Assembly: GCA_964460315.1 (NCBI GenBank)
Contig: CAYWPQ010000035.1
Coordinates: 1 to 12,899, forward strand
Source of the DNA: Lacustribacter sp964460315
GTDB taxonomy: Bacteria; Pseudomonadota; Gammaproteobacteria; Burkholderiales; Burkholderiaceae_A
Reading direction: 5' to 3'
DNA: 12,899 bases
In this document: piece after piece, positions 6,116 to 12,899 of the stretch
How the letters are laid out: every line of letters starts with the position of its first letter
Position numbering within the stretch: position 1 is the first letter of the stretch
Made by a program: the position numbers and the translations under genes
The notes under the pieces: generated by a model
Told to the model about the DNA's origin: nothing
Databases searched by the model: none
What the model saw: the letters and a program-made list of their open reading frames with translations, nothing else

Positions 6116-7813
6116 ATGGCTGATTACCAAGCCCCAATTCGGGATATGCAGTTTGTTTTGAATGAGCTGATTCCCCTGAGTGAAATCAACACCCTTCCTT
6201 CTTTTGAAGAAGCCACGGAAGATCTTGTGGCCGCCATTTTGGAAGAGGCCTCAAAATTTGCCACGGGTGTTTTGTCACCCTTGAACTGGACGGGTGATCG
6301 TGAGGGGTCCGTGCTGAAAGACGGCAAGGTCACCACTCCCAAAGGTTTTCGCGATGCCTATCTGCAATATGCCGAGGCGGGCTGGATTGGCTTGGGTGGT
6401 GCGCCTGAGCATGGCGGCCAGGGGCTTCCATCCGTGGTAGCCACCGCCGTGAACGAGATGTGGCATTCGTCGAACATGGCTTTCACCCTTTGCCCCATGC
6501 TGACCGCCGGTGCCATTGATGCCATTGAGCATCATGGCTCCGACGAGCAGAAGGCCACTTATCTTGAAAAACTGATGTCCGGCCAGTGGGCGGGCACGAT
6601 GAATCTGACCGAACCCAATGCCGGATCAGACCTGTCTGTGGTGGCCACAAAGGCCACGCCCGATGGCGATCATTACCGCATCAAAGGCACCAAGATCTAT
6701 ATCACCTATGGTGAGCACGACTTCACTGAAAACATTATTCACCTGGTGCTGGCTCGACTTCCCGACGCACCGGCCGGCGTGAAGGGCATTTCACTGTTCA
6801 TTGTTCCGAAGTTTCTGGTTCGCGCAGATGGATCACTGGGCGAGCGCAATGATGTCAAGTGCATCTCGATTGAACACAAGCTTGGCATTCATGCCAGCCC
6901 TACGGCCGTGATGTCCTACGGCGAAGGGGCCGGGGCGATTGGTTATCTGGTGGGCGAGGCCAACCGTGGCCTGGAATACATGTTCACCATGATGAACAAT
7001 GCCCGTCATGCCGTGGGGCTTGAGGGCGTAGGCATTTCGGAACGCGCCTATCAGCACGCCATGAATTACGCNNNNNNNNNNNNNNNNNNNNNNNNNNNNN
7101 NNNNNNNNNNNNNNNNNNNNNNNNNNNNNNNNNNNNNNNNNNNNNNNNNNNNNNNNNNNNNNNNNNNNNNNTGGTCGACCGAGCAGGCGATTGAGATCAC
7201 CTCGCTTGGGGTGCAGGTGCATGGCGGTATGGGTTATGTGGAAGAAACAGGCGCTGCCCAGCATTTCCGTGATGCTCGAATCACCACCATTTACGAAGGC
7301 ACCACCGCCATTCAGGCCAATGATCTTTTGGGAAGAAAGCTTCTGCGTGACAAGGGTGCCGAGGCCTCGAAACTGATGGCTGAAATGCGTTCGGTGGCCA
7401 AGGCGTTATCGGCTCACAGCCATGCCGATCTTCAGACCATGGGTAAAAAGCTTGAGTCTTCGATTGCTGCACTTGAGCGCGCCGTCACCTGGACACTTTC
7501 CCATTACGCAGCAAATCCAGCCGCTGCCTTCATGAGCTCTTACCCTCTTCTGAAGTGCTTTGGTGTGGTGTGTGGTGCGTGGATGCTTGGACGCTCTTCA
7601 CTGATTGCTGCCCAACATCTGGCCGAAGGCTCAGCTGACCCGTTCTATGCCCAGAAGATTGCAGTCAGCCTTTTCTATACCCATCATGTCTTGTCGGGTG
7701 CAGCGGGCCTTGCTGAAACTGTTTGTGAAGGCGATTCCGCCATGCGTGCTGCTGAGCTTGGATTAAACGACTCGCTTGAAGCGGCTGCGCCGGCTGCAGC
7801 CAAGGCGGCTTGA
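6116..7813 (+). CDS. Acyl-CoA dehydrogenase, long FadE/DmdC type, interrupted by an assembly gap
   Basis: The N-terminus (YQAPIRDMQFVLNEL) is typical of the roughly 600-residue acyl-CoA dehydrogenases that include DmdC and carry an extra C-terminal domain. The flavin/substrate motif MNLTEPNAGSDLS is near residues 162-174, followed by KIYITYGEHDFTENI. After the gap come LGVQVHGGMGYVEETGAAQHF and IYEGTTAIQANDLL, the latter holding the predicted catalytic Glu (residue 394 as numbered with the 100 N). The C-terminal part from about residue 420 is the helical extension. As given it is 565 residues; relatives have roughly 75 residues where 34 placeholders stand here, so about 40 are probably lost in the gap. 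It introduces a 2,3-double bond in a CoA thioester using FAD. It lies 17 bases after the amidohydrolase and closes the tandem block. The substrate is unknown. Confidence 0.9.
   Translation: MADYQAPIRDMQFVLNELIPLSEINTLPSFEEATEDLVAAILEEASKFATGVLSPLNWTGDREGSVLKDGKVTTPKGFRDAYLQYAEAGWIGLGGAPEHGGQGLPSVVATAVNEMWHSSNMAFTLCPMLTAGAIDAIEHHGSDEQKATYLEKLMSGQWAGTMNLTEPNAGSDLSVVATKATPDGDHYRIKGTKIYITYGEHDFTENIIHLVLARLPDAPAGVKGISLFIVPKFLVRADGSLGERNDVKCISIEHKLGIHASPTAVMSYGEGAGAIGYLVGEANRGLEYMFTMMNNARHAVGLEGVGISERAYQHAMNYXXXXXXXXXXXXXXXXXXXXXXXXXXXXXXXXXXWSTEQAIEITSLGVQVHGGMGYVEETGAAQHFRDARITTIYEGTTAIQANDLLGRKLLRDKGAEASKLMAEMRSVAKALSAHSHADLQTMGKKLESSIAALERAVTWTLSHYAANPAAAFMSSYPLLKCFGVVCGAWMLGRSSLIAAQHLAEGSADPFYAQKIAVSLFYTHHVLSGAAGLAETVCEGDSAMRAAELGLNDSLEAAAPAAAKAA
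7072..7171. other. Assembly gap (100 N) inside the acyl-CoA dehydrogenase gene
   Basis: A second run of exactly 100 N, again placed within a conserved gene. Relatives have a longer segment between the RAYQHAMNYA and WSTEQAIE blocks than 100 bases can encode, so the true gap is probably a little over 200 bases. Confidence 0.95.
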
Positions 7814-8967
7814 ACTTTTCTCTCTGAAGGCAGCCAGCTCAAGGTGAAGACGGTGAAGCAGGCGATGATGGCCATGGCAAAGATCAGGCTGTCAAAGCCT
7901 GCGGTCTTCACAATGGGGCCCAGCAGGTAAACGGCCAGGGCACTAAATCCAAAGGCGACCGCGATGCGAATGCCGGCCACCCGGCTTCGCATTCGATCGT
8001 CGACATATCGAACCACGACGGCATCAACAAAGGGAATGGCGGCAAAGATGGCCGCCATGTAACCCAGCGCGAAAAAGAAAAGCGCCCAGCCTGTGGCGTG
8101 CGTAGCCAGGAGCATCATCACCACCTGAATGCAGGCAATGGTCAGAAAAAGTGGCTTCATCGGAAGCTTGTCCAACAGATAACCCACCACCACCTGACTG
8201 AATGCGGCAATGGCATAGATGGTGGCCAGAAGAATTCCAAGCAGTGCAGGGTCACTGATGATGCCAATAAAGCGTTCACGCAGCAGTTCGTTGTTGCCAT
8301 TGGTGGTGAAGTTAAAGAGAAGTGACCCCGATGTGGCCGCCACCGTCATGACCAGAAGTGCACGAATTGCAATGGAGCGGGGAATCGGGTGGGGCGCCGT
8401 TTTCTTTTTGCCCGGCGCTTCAAGTTCCGCTGGGGCCACCCGGGCAAACCAGACCCCCATGGCCGCTGATGCCAGGGCGGGAAGAATAAAAGCTGCACGC
8501 CAGCCGAAATACTTCACCATGAATCCCGTAAGAAGCGCCGCGATGGCAAGCCCCATGTTTCCTGCAAGGTTGTTCCATCCAATGGTGACTCCAGGTTTTG
8601 GGGAGTTACGCAGCAGCATGGGCACGCCCACTGGGTGATAAATGGAGGCAAATGCACCCATCACGGTGAGCGCGATGGCCAGCTGGATTGGGTTCTGAGA
8701 CAAAGCCACGGCAAGGCAAGAAATACTGATGCCCCCAAAAAATACGAGCATCATTTTTCGACGCCCCCAGAGATCGCCAAGCCGGCCAGAAGGAATCGAG
8801 CCCACACCAAACATGACAAAGGCACCGGCCGTGTAGGGCATGAGGTCTTCCCAGCGGCTGATGCCGAATTCAAGGGCAATCGCGGTCACGGCGGAGGCAA
8901 AGATCAGCAGCACCAGGTGATCCAGCGCATGGGCCGCATTCAAGAGAAGTGAGGTAGAACGATTCAT
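7684..8967 (-). CDS. MFS transporter, fosmidomycin-resistance-like
   Basis: From the preferred ATG at 8967 the protein has 427 residues and about 12 hydrophobic segments. The MFS motif A, GRLGDLWGRR, lies at residues 61-70 in the loop between helices 2 and 3, and ASIYHPVG at 107-114 resembles the FHP-type helix-4 motif of Fsr-like exporters. A charged, Pro/Lys-rich central loop (ELEAPGKKKTAPHPIPR) separates the two halves. An in-frame ATG at 9030 would overlap the divergent gene and add 21 basic residues, so it is less likely. The last membrane segment ends about 45 residues before the stop. The Ala/Ser-rich tail is encoded antisense to the 3' end of the acyl-CoA dehydrogenase gene, a 130-bp tail-to-tail overlap. 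Efflux or uptake of pathway compounds is a guess from position only. Confidence 0.85.
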   Translation of the reverse strand: MNRSTSLLLNAAHALDHLVLLIFASAVTAIALEFGISRWEDLMPYTAGAFVMFGVGSIPSGRLGDLWGRRKMMLVFFGGISISCLAVALSQNPIQLAIALTVMGAFASIYHPVGVPMLLRNSPKPGVTIGWNNLAGNMGLAIAALLTGFMVKYFGWRAAFILPALASAAMGVWFARVAPAELEAPGKKKTAPHPIPRSIAIRALLVMTVAATSGSLLFNFTTNGNNELLRERFIGIISDPALLGILLATIYAIAAFSQVVVGYLLDKLPMKPLFLTIACIQVVMMLLATHATGWALFFFALGYMAAIFAAIPFVDAVVVRYVDDRMRSRVAGIRIAVAFGFSALAVYLLGPIVKTAGFDSLIFAMAIIACFTVFTLSWLPSERKVQAALAAAGAAASSESFNPSSAARMAESPSQTVSARPAAPDKT

Positions 8968-8996
8968 AATACGAAGTCTATCCAACCTGTGCCGCC

Positions 8997-10253
8997 ATGT
9001 CCTTAGAACCCAAGCCAAGAATCTCACCAAGCCCCATGACCCTTGCCCTATGGGGGATGATCATTGCGGGTTGCCTGATTGGGCTGATCTCGTTTGGTAC
9101 ACGTTCCTCCTTTGGGCTTTTTGTGGACCCAATCTCTGGGCCCAGTGGCTTTCAGTTTGGCCGAGAAGCTTTTGCCATGGCGCTTGCGCTGCAGAATTTG
9201 TTCTGGGGAATAGGCCAGCCGATTGCTGGCGCACTTGCGGATCGATTCGGCCCGTGGCGGGTGCTTGCGGGGGGTGGTGTGTTGTTTGCCTGTGGCCTTG
9301 CGCTAATGACGGTGTCCAGTGACCCGACCAGTTTTTCACTCACCGCAGGAATTCTGATTGGCCTTGGCATGAGTGGTGCAGGGCACAACACCGTGATTGC
9401 GGCCTTTGCTCAGCTGATGCCGGAAGACCGACGGCCATGGGCCATGGGGCTTGCCACATCCATGGCCAGTCTTGGGCAGTTTCTGGTTGTGCCACTGGGT
9501 CAGGCTTTTATTGAGGCCTATGGATGGTCGTCTGCCATTTTGATTCTTGCTGTGGCCATGGCCACCACGCCTGCGCTTGCACTGGCTTTGCGAACAAAGT
9601 CGAAGGGGCAGTCCGCCGCACCCCCCACCACGGCCACAGCAGGTTCTCTTGTGGAATCACTTCGTCAGGCCTTTGGCCATCAGAGTTTTTGGCTCTTGAT
9701 TGCAGGATTTTTTGTCTGCGGATTTCAGCTTTCATTCATCACCGTGCATTTCCCGCCTTATCTCAGTGATATGGGAATTTCTGCGGGCGTGGCCAGCTGG
9801 GGTCTTGCCATGATTGGGCTTTTCAATATTGTGGGCAGTTATCTTGCGGGCCCCTTGAGTGCGCGCTGGTCACGCAAGGTCTTGCTTTCAGTGATCTATG
9901 CAGCCCGCGGCCTGGTGATGATTGTGTTTCTGGTGATGCCTTTGTCCACAGCGTCGGTTTTGCTCTTTGGTGCGGCCATGGGTGTGCTCTGGCTTTCCAC
10001 CGTGCCGCCCACGGCACAGCTTGTGGGCGTGATGTTTGGTAACCGTTACCTTTCCATGCTCTTTGGGTTTGTGTTTTTGTCGCATCAGGTGGGCGCATTC
10101 CTTGGTGTCTGGCTGGGCGGAAAAATTTTCGCGATGACCGGAAGCTATCTGCCCATCTGGTGGGGGGCTGTCGTTTTGGCGTTTCTTGCGGCACTGGTGC
10201 ATTTACCCATTCGAGAAAGGCTCTGGGCTCCCCGGTATGCGACAGGCTCGTGA
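8997..10253 (+). CDS. MFS transporter, OFA/MCT-like
   Basis: This 418-residue protein has about 12 hydrophobic segments. GTRSSFGLFVDPIS (34-47) in and after helix 1 and GALADRFGPWRVL (78-90, motif A-like) are typical of the oxalate/formate antiporter and monocarboxylate transporter-like branch. GLGMSGAGHNTVIAAFAQL in helix 4 and a loop near 199-213 (RTKSKGQSAAPPTTA) between the halves fit too. These transporters generally move small organic anions, so it could import or export a carboxylate of the adjacent pathway. The start is 29 bases from the divergent MFS start. There is no clear Shine-Dalgarno for the ATG at 8997, and an in-frame ATG at 9036 (MTLALWG) is a possible alternative. The 3' end overlaps the next small gene by 17 bases. 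Confidence 0.87.
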   Translation: MSLEPKPRISPSPMTLALWGMIIAGCLIGLISFGTRSSFGLFVDPISGPSGFQFGREAFAMALALQNLFWGIGQPIAGALADRFGPWRVLAGGGVLFACGLALMTVSSDPTSFSLTAGILIGLGMSGAGHNTVIAAFAQLMPEDRRPWAMGLATSMASLGQFLVVPLGQAFIEAYGWSSAILILAVAMATTPALALALRTKSKGQSAAPPTTATAGSLVESLRQAFGHQSFWLLIAGFFVCGFQLSFITVHFPPYLSDMGISAGVASWGLAMIGLFNIVGSYLAGPLSARWSRKVLLSVIYAARGLVMIVFLVMPLSTASVLLFGAAMGVLWLSTVPPTAQLVGVMFGNRYLSMLFGFVFLSHQVGAFLGVWLGGKIFAMTGSYLPIWWGAVVLAFLAALVHLPIRERLWAPRYATGS

Positions 10254-10557
10254 CCATTGGCTATCGCTGGCCTTCATGCTGATGTTGGTCGTGGTTTCGT
10301 TGGCCATTTGGATTGCGGTGCAGTCCACACGTCAAGACCCGCTGCCAACGCTGGTCTGGGCTCCGCAGGTGACGGATCATCAGGTGATTGAATCCAGCAG
10401 CCGAGTGCTTAACCGCCTGAACTGGCCAGCCGGCCCTTGGTGGTGGATCTACGCCACGCCAAAAGATCGATTGGCGCTTAAAGAAAAAGGTGCGGTGATC
10501 GCACTGGCGATGCCTACACCTTTAGCCCAGATGGCTGGTTGTACAGTTCCGTTTTAG
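10237..10557 (+). CDS. Small single-pass membrane protein of unknown function
   Basis: I do not recognise this protein. From the ATG at 10237 it has 106 residues; an in-frame ATG at 10186 would add 17 residues lying deep inside the MFS gene. Residues 9-29 (LSLAFMLMLVVVSLAIWIAVQ) form one strong membrane segment with a positively charged N-terminus, so the remaining 75 residues are probably periplasmic, or the segment is an uncleaved signal anchor. The soluble part has a Trp-rich stretch (AGPWWWIYATPKDR, 65-78) and a Leu/Ala-rich end with one Cys (GCTVPF). The start overlaps the end of the MFS gene by 17 bases, which suggests translational coupling and a role tied to that transporter. The stop is only four bases from the stop of the convergent hydrolase gene. 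It may be real or a fortuitous frame. Confidence 0.5.
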   Translation: MRQARDHWLSLAFMLMLVVVSLAIWIAVQSTRQDPLPTLVWAPQVTDHQVIESSSRVLNRLNWPAGPWWWIYATPKDRLALKEKGAVIALAMPTPLAQMAGCTVPF

Positions 10558-10561
10558 CTTT

Positions 10562-11593
10562 TTAGAACGCTTCTTTTTCAGCCTCGAGGTAAGCCAGGCT
10601 GACATACTTTCCAATGTTTGCTTCGAACCCCTGGGTCCGTGCTGCGCGGGATGCTACACGAGGGTCTTGCAGCACCATCGCTTTTGCAGCCGACATGTCT
10701 TTGCTGTCTTGCACGGCTTTTAAGCAGGGCTCCCAAATGCCCGCCATGAGTTCGCCGTAATCTTTCAAAAGCTCACGCCCTGGGTTACCGTGACCTGGAA
10801 CCCAGAGCTGATCGCCGGTGGCCGCCGTGAGTGCTTTGTAATACTTGAAGGTGCCTGGGTAAGAGCCGTCATCGATGTTGGCAATTCGATTCTCCATGGC
10901 GATGTCACCAATGTGGGTGATGCGGTCTTCCACGACTTCAACCGTGAGATCGCAAGGGGTATGGGCCGTGCCATAGAAATGCATTTTTAAGCGGGTGTCA
11001 CCGAAGTCAAGAATCTGTCCGTGGGTCACGGCGGTGTTTGGCGGAATAATCTTGGTGCCTGCCGTCGCCTGGTTGGTCCAGCGCTCCAAAAGGCTCTTCC
11101 ATAAACTCCCTTCAACACCTTTGATGCGGTCGATATTTTCCTGCAGGGAGTAGATGGGTACACCCGGAAAGGCTTCCGCGTAGGCGTGATTCGCAAGCCA
11201 ATGGTCGCCGTGGTAGTGCGAATTAAACACAGCCACCACAGGTTTGTCGGTCACGGTCTTAATCATACGCAGGGCCATTTCACCAATCTGAACCGAACCG
11301 CCGGAATCCAGAATGACCACACCTTTTTGAGTCACCACAAAGGTGATGTTGCACATCATTCCTTTGTTTTCGGGTGTGGGAAAGCTGTCGGGGGAATAAA
11401 TCAGCCAGACGCGTTTTGAGATCTGACGCGGCAGATGATCTTTCACCGCAGGGCCGCGAAGAAAGTCGTCGACGGATTGTGCAAAGAGCCGCACCTCGGG
11501 CACCAGGGCAAGGCCTGCACCAAGCCCGGCAATACCGGCGGTGATGCCAAGACTTTTCCTTATCGATTGCGCAAGGAAATGACGTCGGTTCAT
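10562..11593 (-). CDS. Exported metallo-beta-lactamase-fold hydrolase
   Basis: This 343-residue protein has an N-terminal MNRRHFLAQ, a Tat-type twin-arginine motif followed by a hydrophobic Gly/Ala stretch (ITAGIAGLGAGLALV, 17-31) and a possible cut after LFAQS (36-40). The metal site is complete: His126-Tyr-His128-Gly-Asp130-His131, His211 (GTAHTPCD), Asp230 (THIGDIAM) and His268 (PGHGNP), the ligand set for a di-zinc centre. Export by Tat suggests the protein folds and loads metal in the cytoplasm. The family includes B3-like lactamases, glyoxalase II, alkylsulfatases and PQQ-linked relay hydrolases, and the sequence alone does not pick one. The start has a perfect Shine-Dalgarno on the minus strand (AGGAGGA, 11604-11598). 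It is divergent from the SulP gene and convergent with the small membrane protein, so it is probably transcribed alone. Confidence 0.86.
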   Translation of the reverse strand: MNRRHFLAQSIRKSLGITAGIAGLGAGLALVPEVRLFAQSVDDFLRGPAVKDHLPRQISKRVWLIYSPDSFPTPENKGMMCNITFVVTQKGVVILDSGGSVQIGEMALRMIKTVTDKPVVAVFNSHYHGDHWLANHAYAEAFPGVPIYSLQENIDRIKGVEGSLWKSLLERWTNQATAGTKIIPPNTAVTHGQILDFGDTRLKMHFYGTAHTPCDLTVEVVEDRITHIGDIAMENRIANIDDGSYPGTFKYYKALTAATGDQLWVPGHGNPGRELLKDYGELMAGIWEPCLKAVQDSKDMSAAKAMVLQDPRVASRAARTQGFEANIGKYVSLAYLEAEKEAF

Positions 11594-11597
11594 GAAG

Positions 11598-11604
11598 TCC
11601 TCCT
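11598..11604 (-). promoter_or_regulatory. Strong Shine-Dalgarno of the metallo-hydrolase gene
   Basis: Read on the minus strand, AGGAGGA lies four bases before the ATG at 11593. It is one of the strongest ribosome binding sites in the window and fixes this start. Confidence 0.8.
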
Positions 11605-11613
11605 GAATGTATT

Positions 11614-11623
11614 TATACGTATA
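11614..11623. promoter_or_regulatory. Perfect palindrome TATACGTATA in a divergent intergenic region
   Basis: The ten-base palindrome sits between the metallo-hydrolase start (11593, minus) and the SulP start (about 11650, plus). Its position and symmetry suit a repressor operator or overlapping -10 elements; TATAAA, read on the minus strand, overlaps it. No regulator gene is present in the window to name. Confidence 0.4.
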
Positions 11624-11649
11624 GATCGCAATGCTACACTTCGTCGATC

Positions 11650-12899
11650 GTGATCAGGTTGAGAAATATCAGTTTTCGATTCCGCCCAAGGCTTCTAGAC
11701 GACCTTGCGGCCTACGATCGCCGAACCTTTGCCCTGGATTTCTCTGCGGGCGTTACCGTTGGAATTGTTGCACTGCCACTTGCCATGGCTTTTGCCATCG
11801 CCTCGGGGCTTCCCCCTCAGGCTGGGCTTTTCACGGCCATCATCGCTGGTTTTCTGATCTCGGCCCTTGGAGGGTCATCGGTTCAGGTGGCCGGCCCGGC
11901 CGGTGCATTTATTGTGGTCGTGTTCACCATCGTTGAGCGCTATGGTGTGGCGAACCTGATGATCGCCACCATCTGTGCTGGCGTGCTGATGTTCCTGATG
12001 GGTGTGATGCGCTGGGGTGGGCTGGTGCGGCTCATTCCGATTTCCATCGTGATTGGTTTCACCAACGGCATTGCCGTGCTGATTGCACTTTCGCAGGTGA
12101 AAGAGTTTCTGGGTTTAGAGATCGAGTCCATGCCCGCCGAGTTTTTTCAGAAGATGTCGGCCATTTTCTCTGCGCTGCCCACGGCCAATCCCACCACCAT
12201 TCTTTTGTCGCTCATGTCACTGGCGATTGTGCTGCTCTGGCCCAAGAGCTATGCGGCCCACAAAACCATGACGGGCCGCCTGATTGCACGGCTTCCGGGA
12301 ACCCTGGTTGCACTGGTGGTGGGCACCCTGCTGGTGTCCACGTTTGATCTGAAGGTGGCAACGATTGGATCGGCCTTTGGTGACATTCCGCAAGGTCTGC
12401 CAAGTTTTGAGCTTCCCACCTTTAATTGGGAAACAGTGCGTTACCTCTTTGCACCCATCTTTACGATTGCCTTTCTGGGTGCGGTGGAATCTCTGCTCTG
12501 TGCGCGTGTGGCCGACTCCATGACCAAGGGTAAGCATGACCCGAATCAGGAACTCATGGCCCAGGGCATTGCGAACATGACCTCGCCTCTTTTTGGGGGT
12601 TACTGCGCCACGGGCACGGTGGCAAGAACGGTGACCAACATCCGCGCTGGGGGAAAGACACCGGTGTCAGGAATGATCCATGCACTCACGCTGCTGGTGA
12701 TTGTCTTGGGTGCAGCACCTTTAGCAAAGAATGTGCCTTTGGCCACGCTTTCTGGAATTTTGATGTTTGTGGCCTGGAATATGGGTGAGTGGCGAGAGTT
12801 CGCAAGGCTGCGTCGTTTCTCTTACCCCTATGCCACGATTTTGCTTTCCACCTTTGTGCTGACTGTGGTGGTGGACATCACGGTGGCCGTTGAGGTGGG
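11650..12899 (+). CDS. SulP-family anion transporter, truncated by the window end
   Basis: The frame is open to the window edge, with about 416 codons visible. No ATG fits; GTG at 11650 is the best start (IRLRNISFRFRPRLLDDL), with TTG at 11659 as the alternative, and an in-frame TGA at 11593-11595 bounds it upstream. SulP hallmarks are clear: DFSAGVTVGIVALPLAMAFA from about residue 30, NGIAVLIALSQVKEFLG, the signature ATGTVARTVTNIRAGGKTP from about residue 320, and GILMFVAWNMGEW near 370. The last two blocks resemble E. coli DauA (YchM). The family carries sulfate, bicarbonate or dicarboxylates by proton or sodium coupling. The cytoplasmic STAS domain expected at the C-terminus lies beyond the window, so ion specificity cannot be judged. 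No clear Shine-Dalgarno precedes the GTG. Confidence 0.85.
   Translation, partial: MIRLRNISFRFRPRLLDDLAAYDRRTFALDFSAGVTVGIVALPLAMAFAIASGLPPQAGLFTAIIAGFLISALGGSSVQVAGPAGAFIVVVFTIVERYGVANLMIATICAGVLMFLMGVMRWGGLVRLIPISIVIGFTNGIAVLIALSQVKEFLGLEIESMPAEFFQKMSAIFSALPTANPTTILLSLMSLAIVLLWPKSYAAHKTMTGRLIARLPGTLVALVVGTLLVSTFDLKVATIGSAFGDIPQGLPSFELPTFNWETVRYLFAPIFTIAFLGAVESLLCARVADSMTKGKHDPNQELMAQGIANMTSPLFGGYCATGTVARTVTNIRAGGKTPVSGMIHALTLLVIVLGAAPLAKNVPLATLSGILMFVAWNMGEWREFARLRRFSYPYATILLSTFVLTVVVDITVAVEV

Noticed and set aside
8098..8952. Plus-strand open frames of 75, 139 and 105 residues
   Set aside because: They mirror the minus-strand MFS transporter and have low-complexity His/Arg/Lys-rich composition typical of antisense frames.
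8968..9030. Longer start for the minus-strand MFS transporter
   Set aside because: The extra 21 residues are basic and unlike an MFS N-terminus, and the extension would overlap the divergent gene's start.
10536..10580. Hairpin across the two convergent stop codons at 10557/10562
   Set aside because: The roughly 8-bp stem (CGTTTTAG with its partner) is AT-rich and uses wobble pairs; it is too weak to call a bidirectional terminator.
11631..11936. 101-residue open frame overlapping the start of the SulP gene
   Set aside because: It is out of frame with the SulP hallmarks that begin near 11700 and is Cys/Arg/Gly-rich without any motif.

Overview
The window looks like a draft or metagenome-derived scaffold from a proteobacterium, most likely a betaproteobacterium of the Burkholderiales. 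The reasons are a DUF1302/DUF1329 gene pair, Shine-Dalgarno-led tandem operons, a mid-50s GC impression and the particular mix of catabolic families. The lineage is inferred from gene content only. There are two runs of exactly 100 N, each inside a gene. No tRNA, rRNA, CRISPR array or insertion sequence is visible, and no stretch longer than 300 bases lacks a gene.

Region 1 (1-1510, + strand) holds the 3' end of a DUF1302 outer-membrane-type protein and a complete DUF1329 exported protein. This pair often accompanies degradation of hydrophobic compounds. A perfect 10-bp hairpin follows.

Region 2 (1568-7813, + strand) is a tandem catabolic block of six genes: a flavodoxin-fold NAD(P)H:FMN reductase, a RutA-like flavin monooxygenase, a GlcD/VAO-type FAD-linked oxidase (gapped), an alpha/beta-hydrolase-fold protein without a recognisable Ser-His catalytic pair, an isochorismatase-family cysteine amidohydrolase with an intact Asp-Lys-Cys triad, and a long FadE/DmdC-type acyl-CoA dehydrogenase (gapped). 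Together they suggest an uncharacterised degradation route: the reductase supplies reduced FMN, the RutA-like enzyme opens or oxygenates a ring or amide, the hydrolases and oxidase process the product, and a CoA thioester is then dehydrogenated. The substrate cannot be read from the sequence. It need not be uracil, because the other rut genes are not here.

Region 3 (7684-10557) has two divergent MFS transporters whose start codons are 29 bp apart. The minus-strand one runs 130 bp antisense into the acyl-CoA dehydrogenase gene. The plus-strand one overlaps a small membrane protein of unknown function. The transporters may serve uptake or efflux of the pathway's compounds.

Region 4 (10562-12899) has a minus-strand, probably Tat-exported metallo-beta-lactamase-fold hydrolase and, divergently, a SulP-family anion transporter that runs off the window. 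The short region between them carries a perfect 10-bp palindrome.
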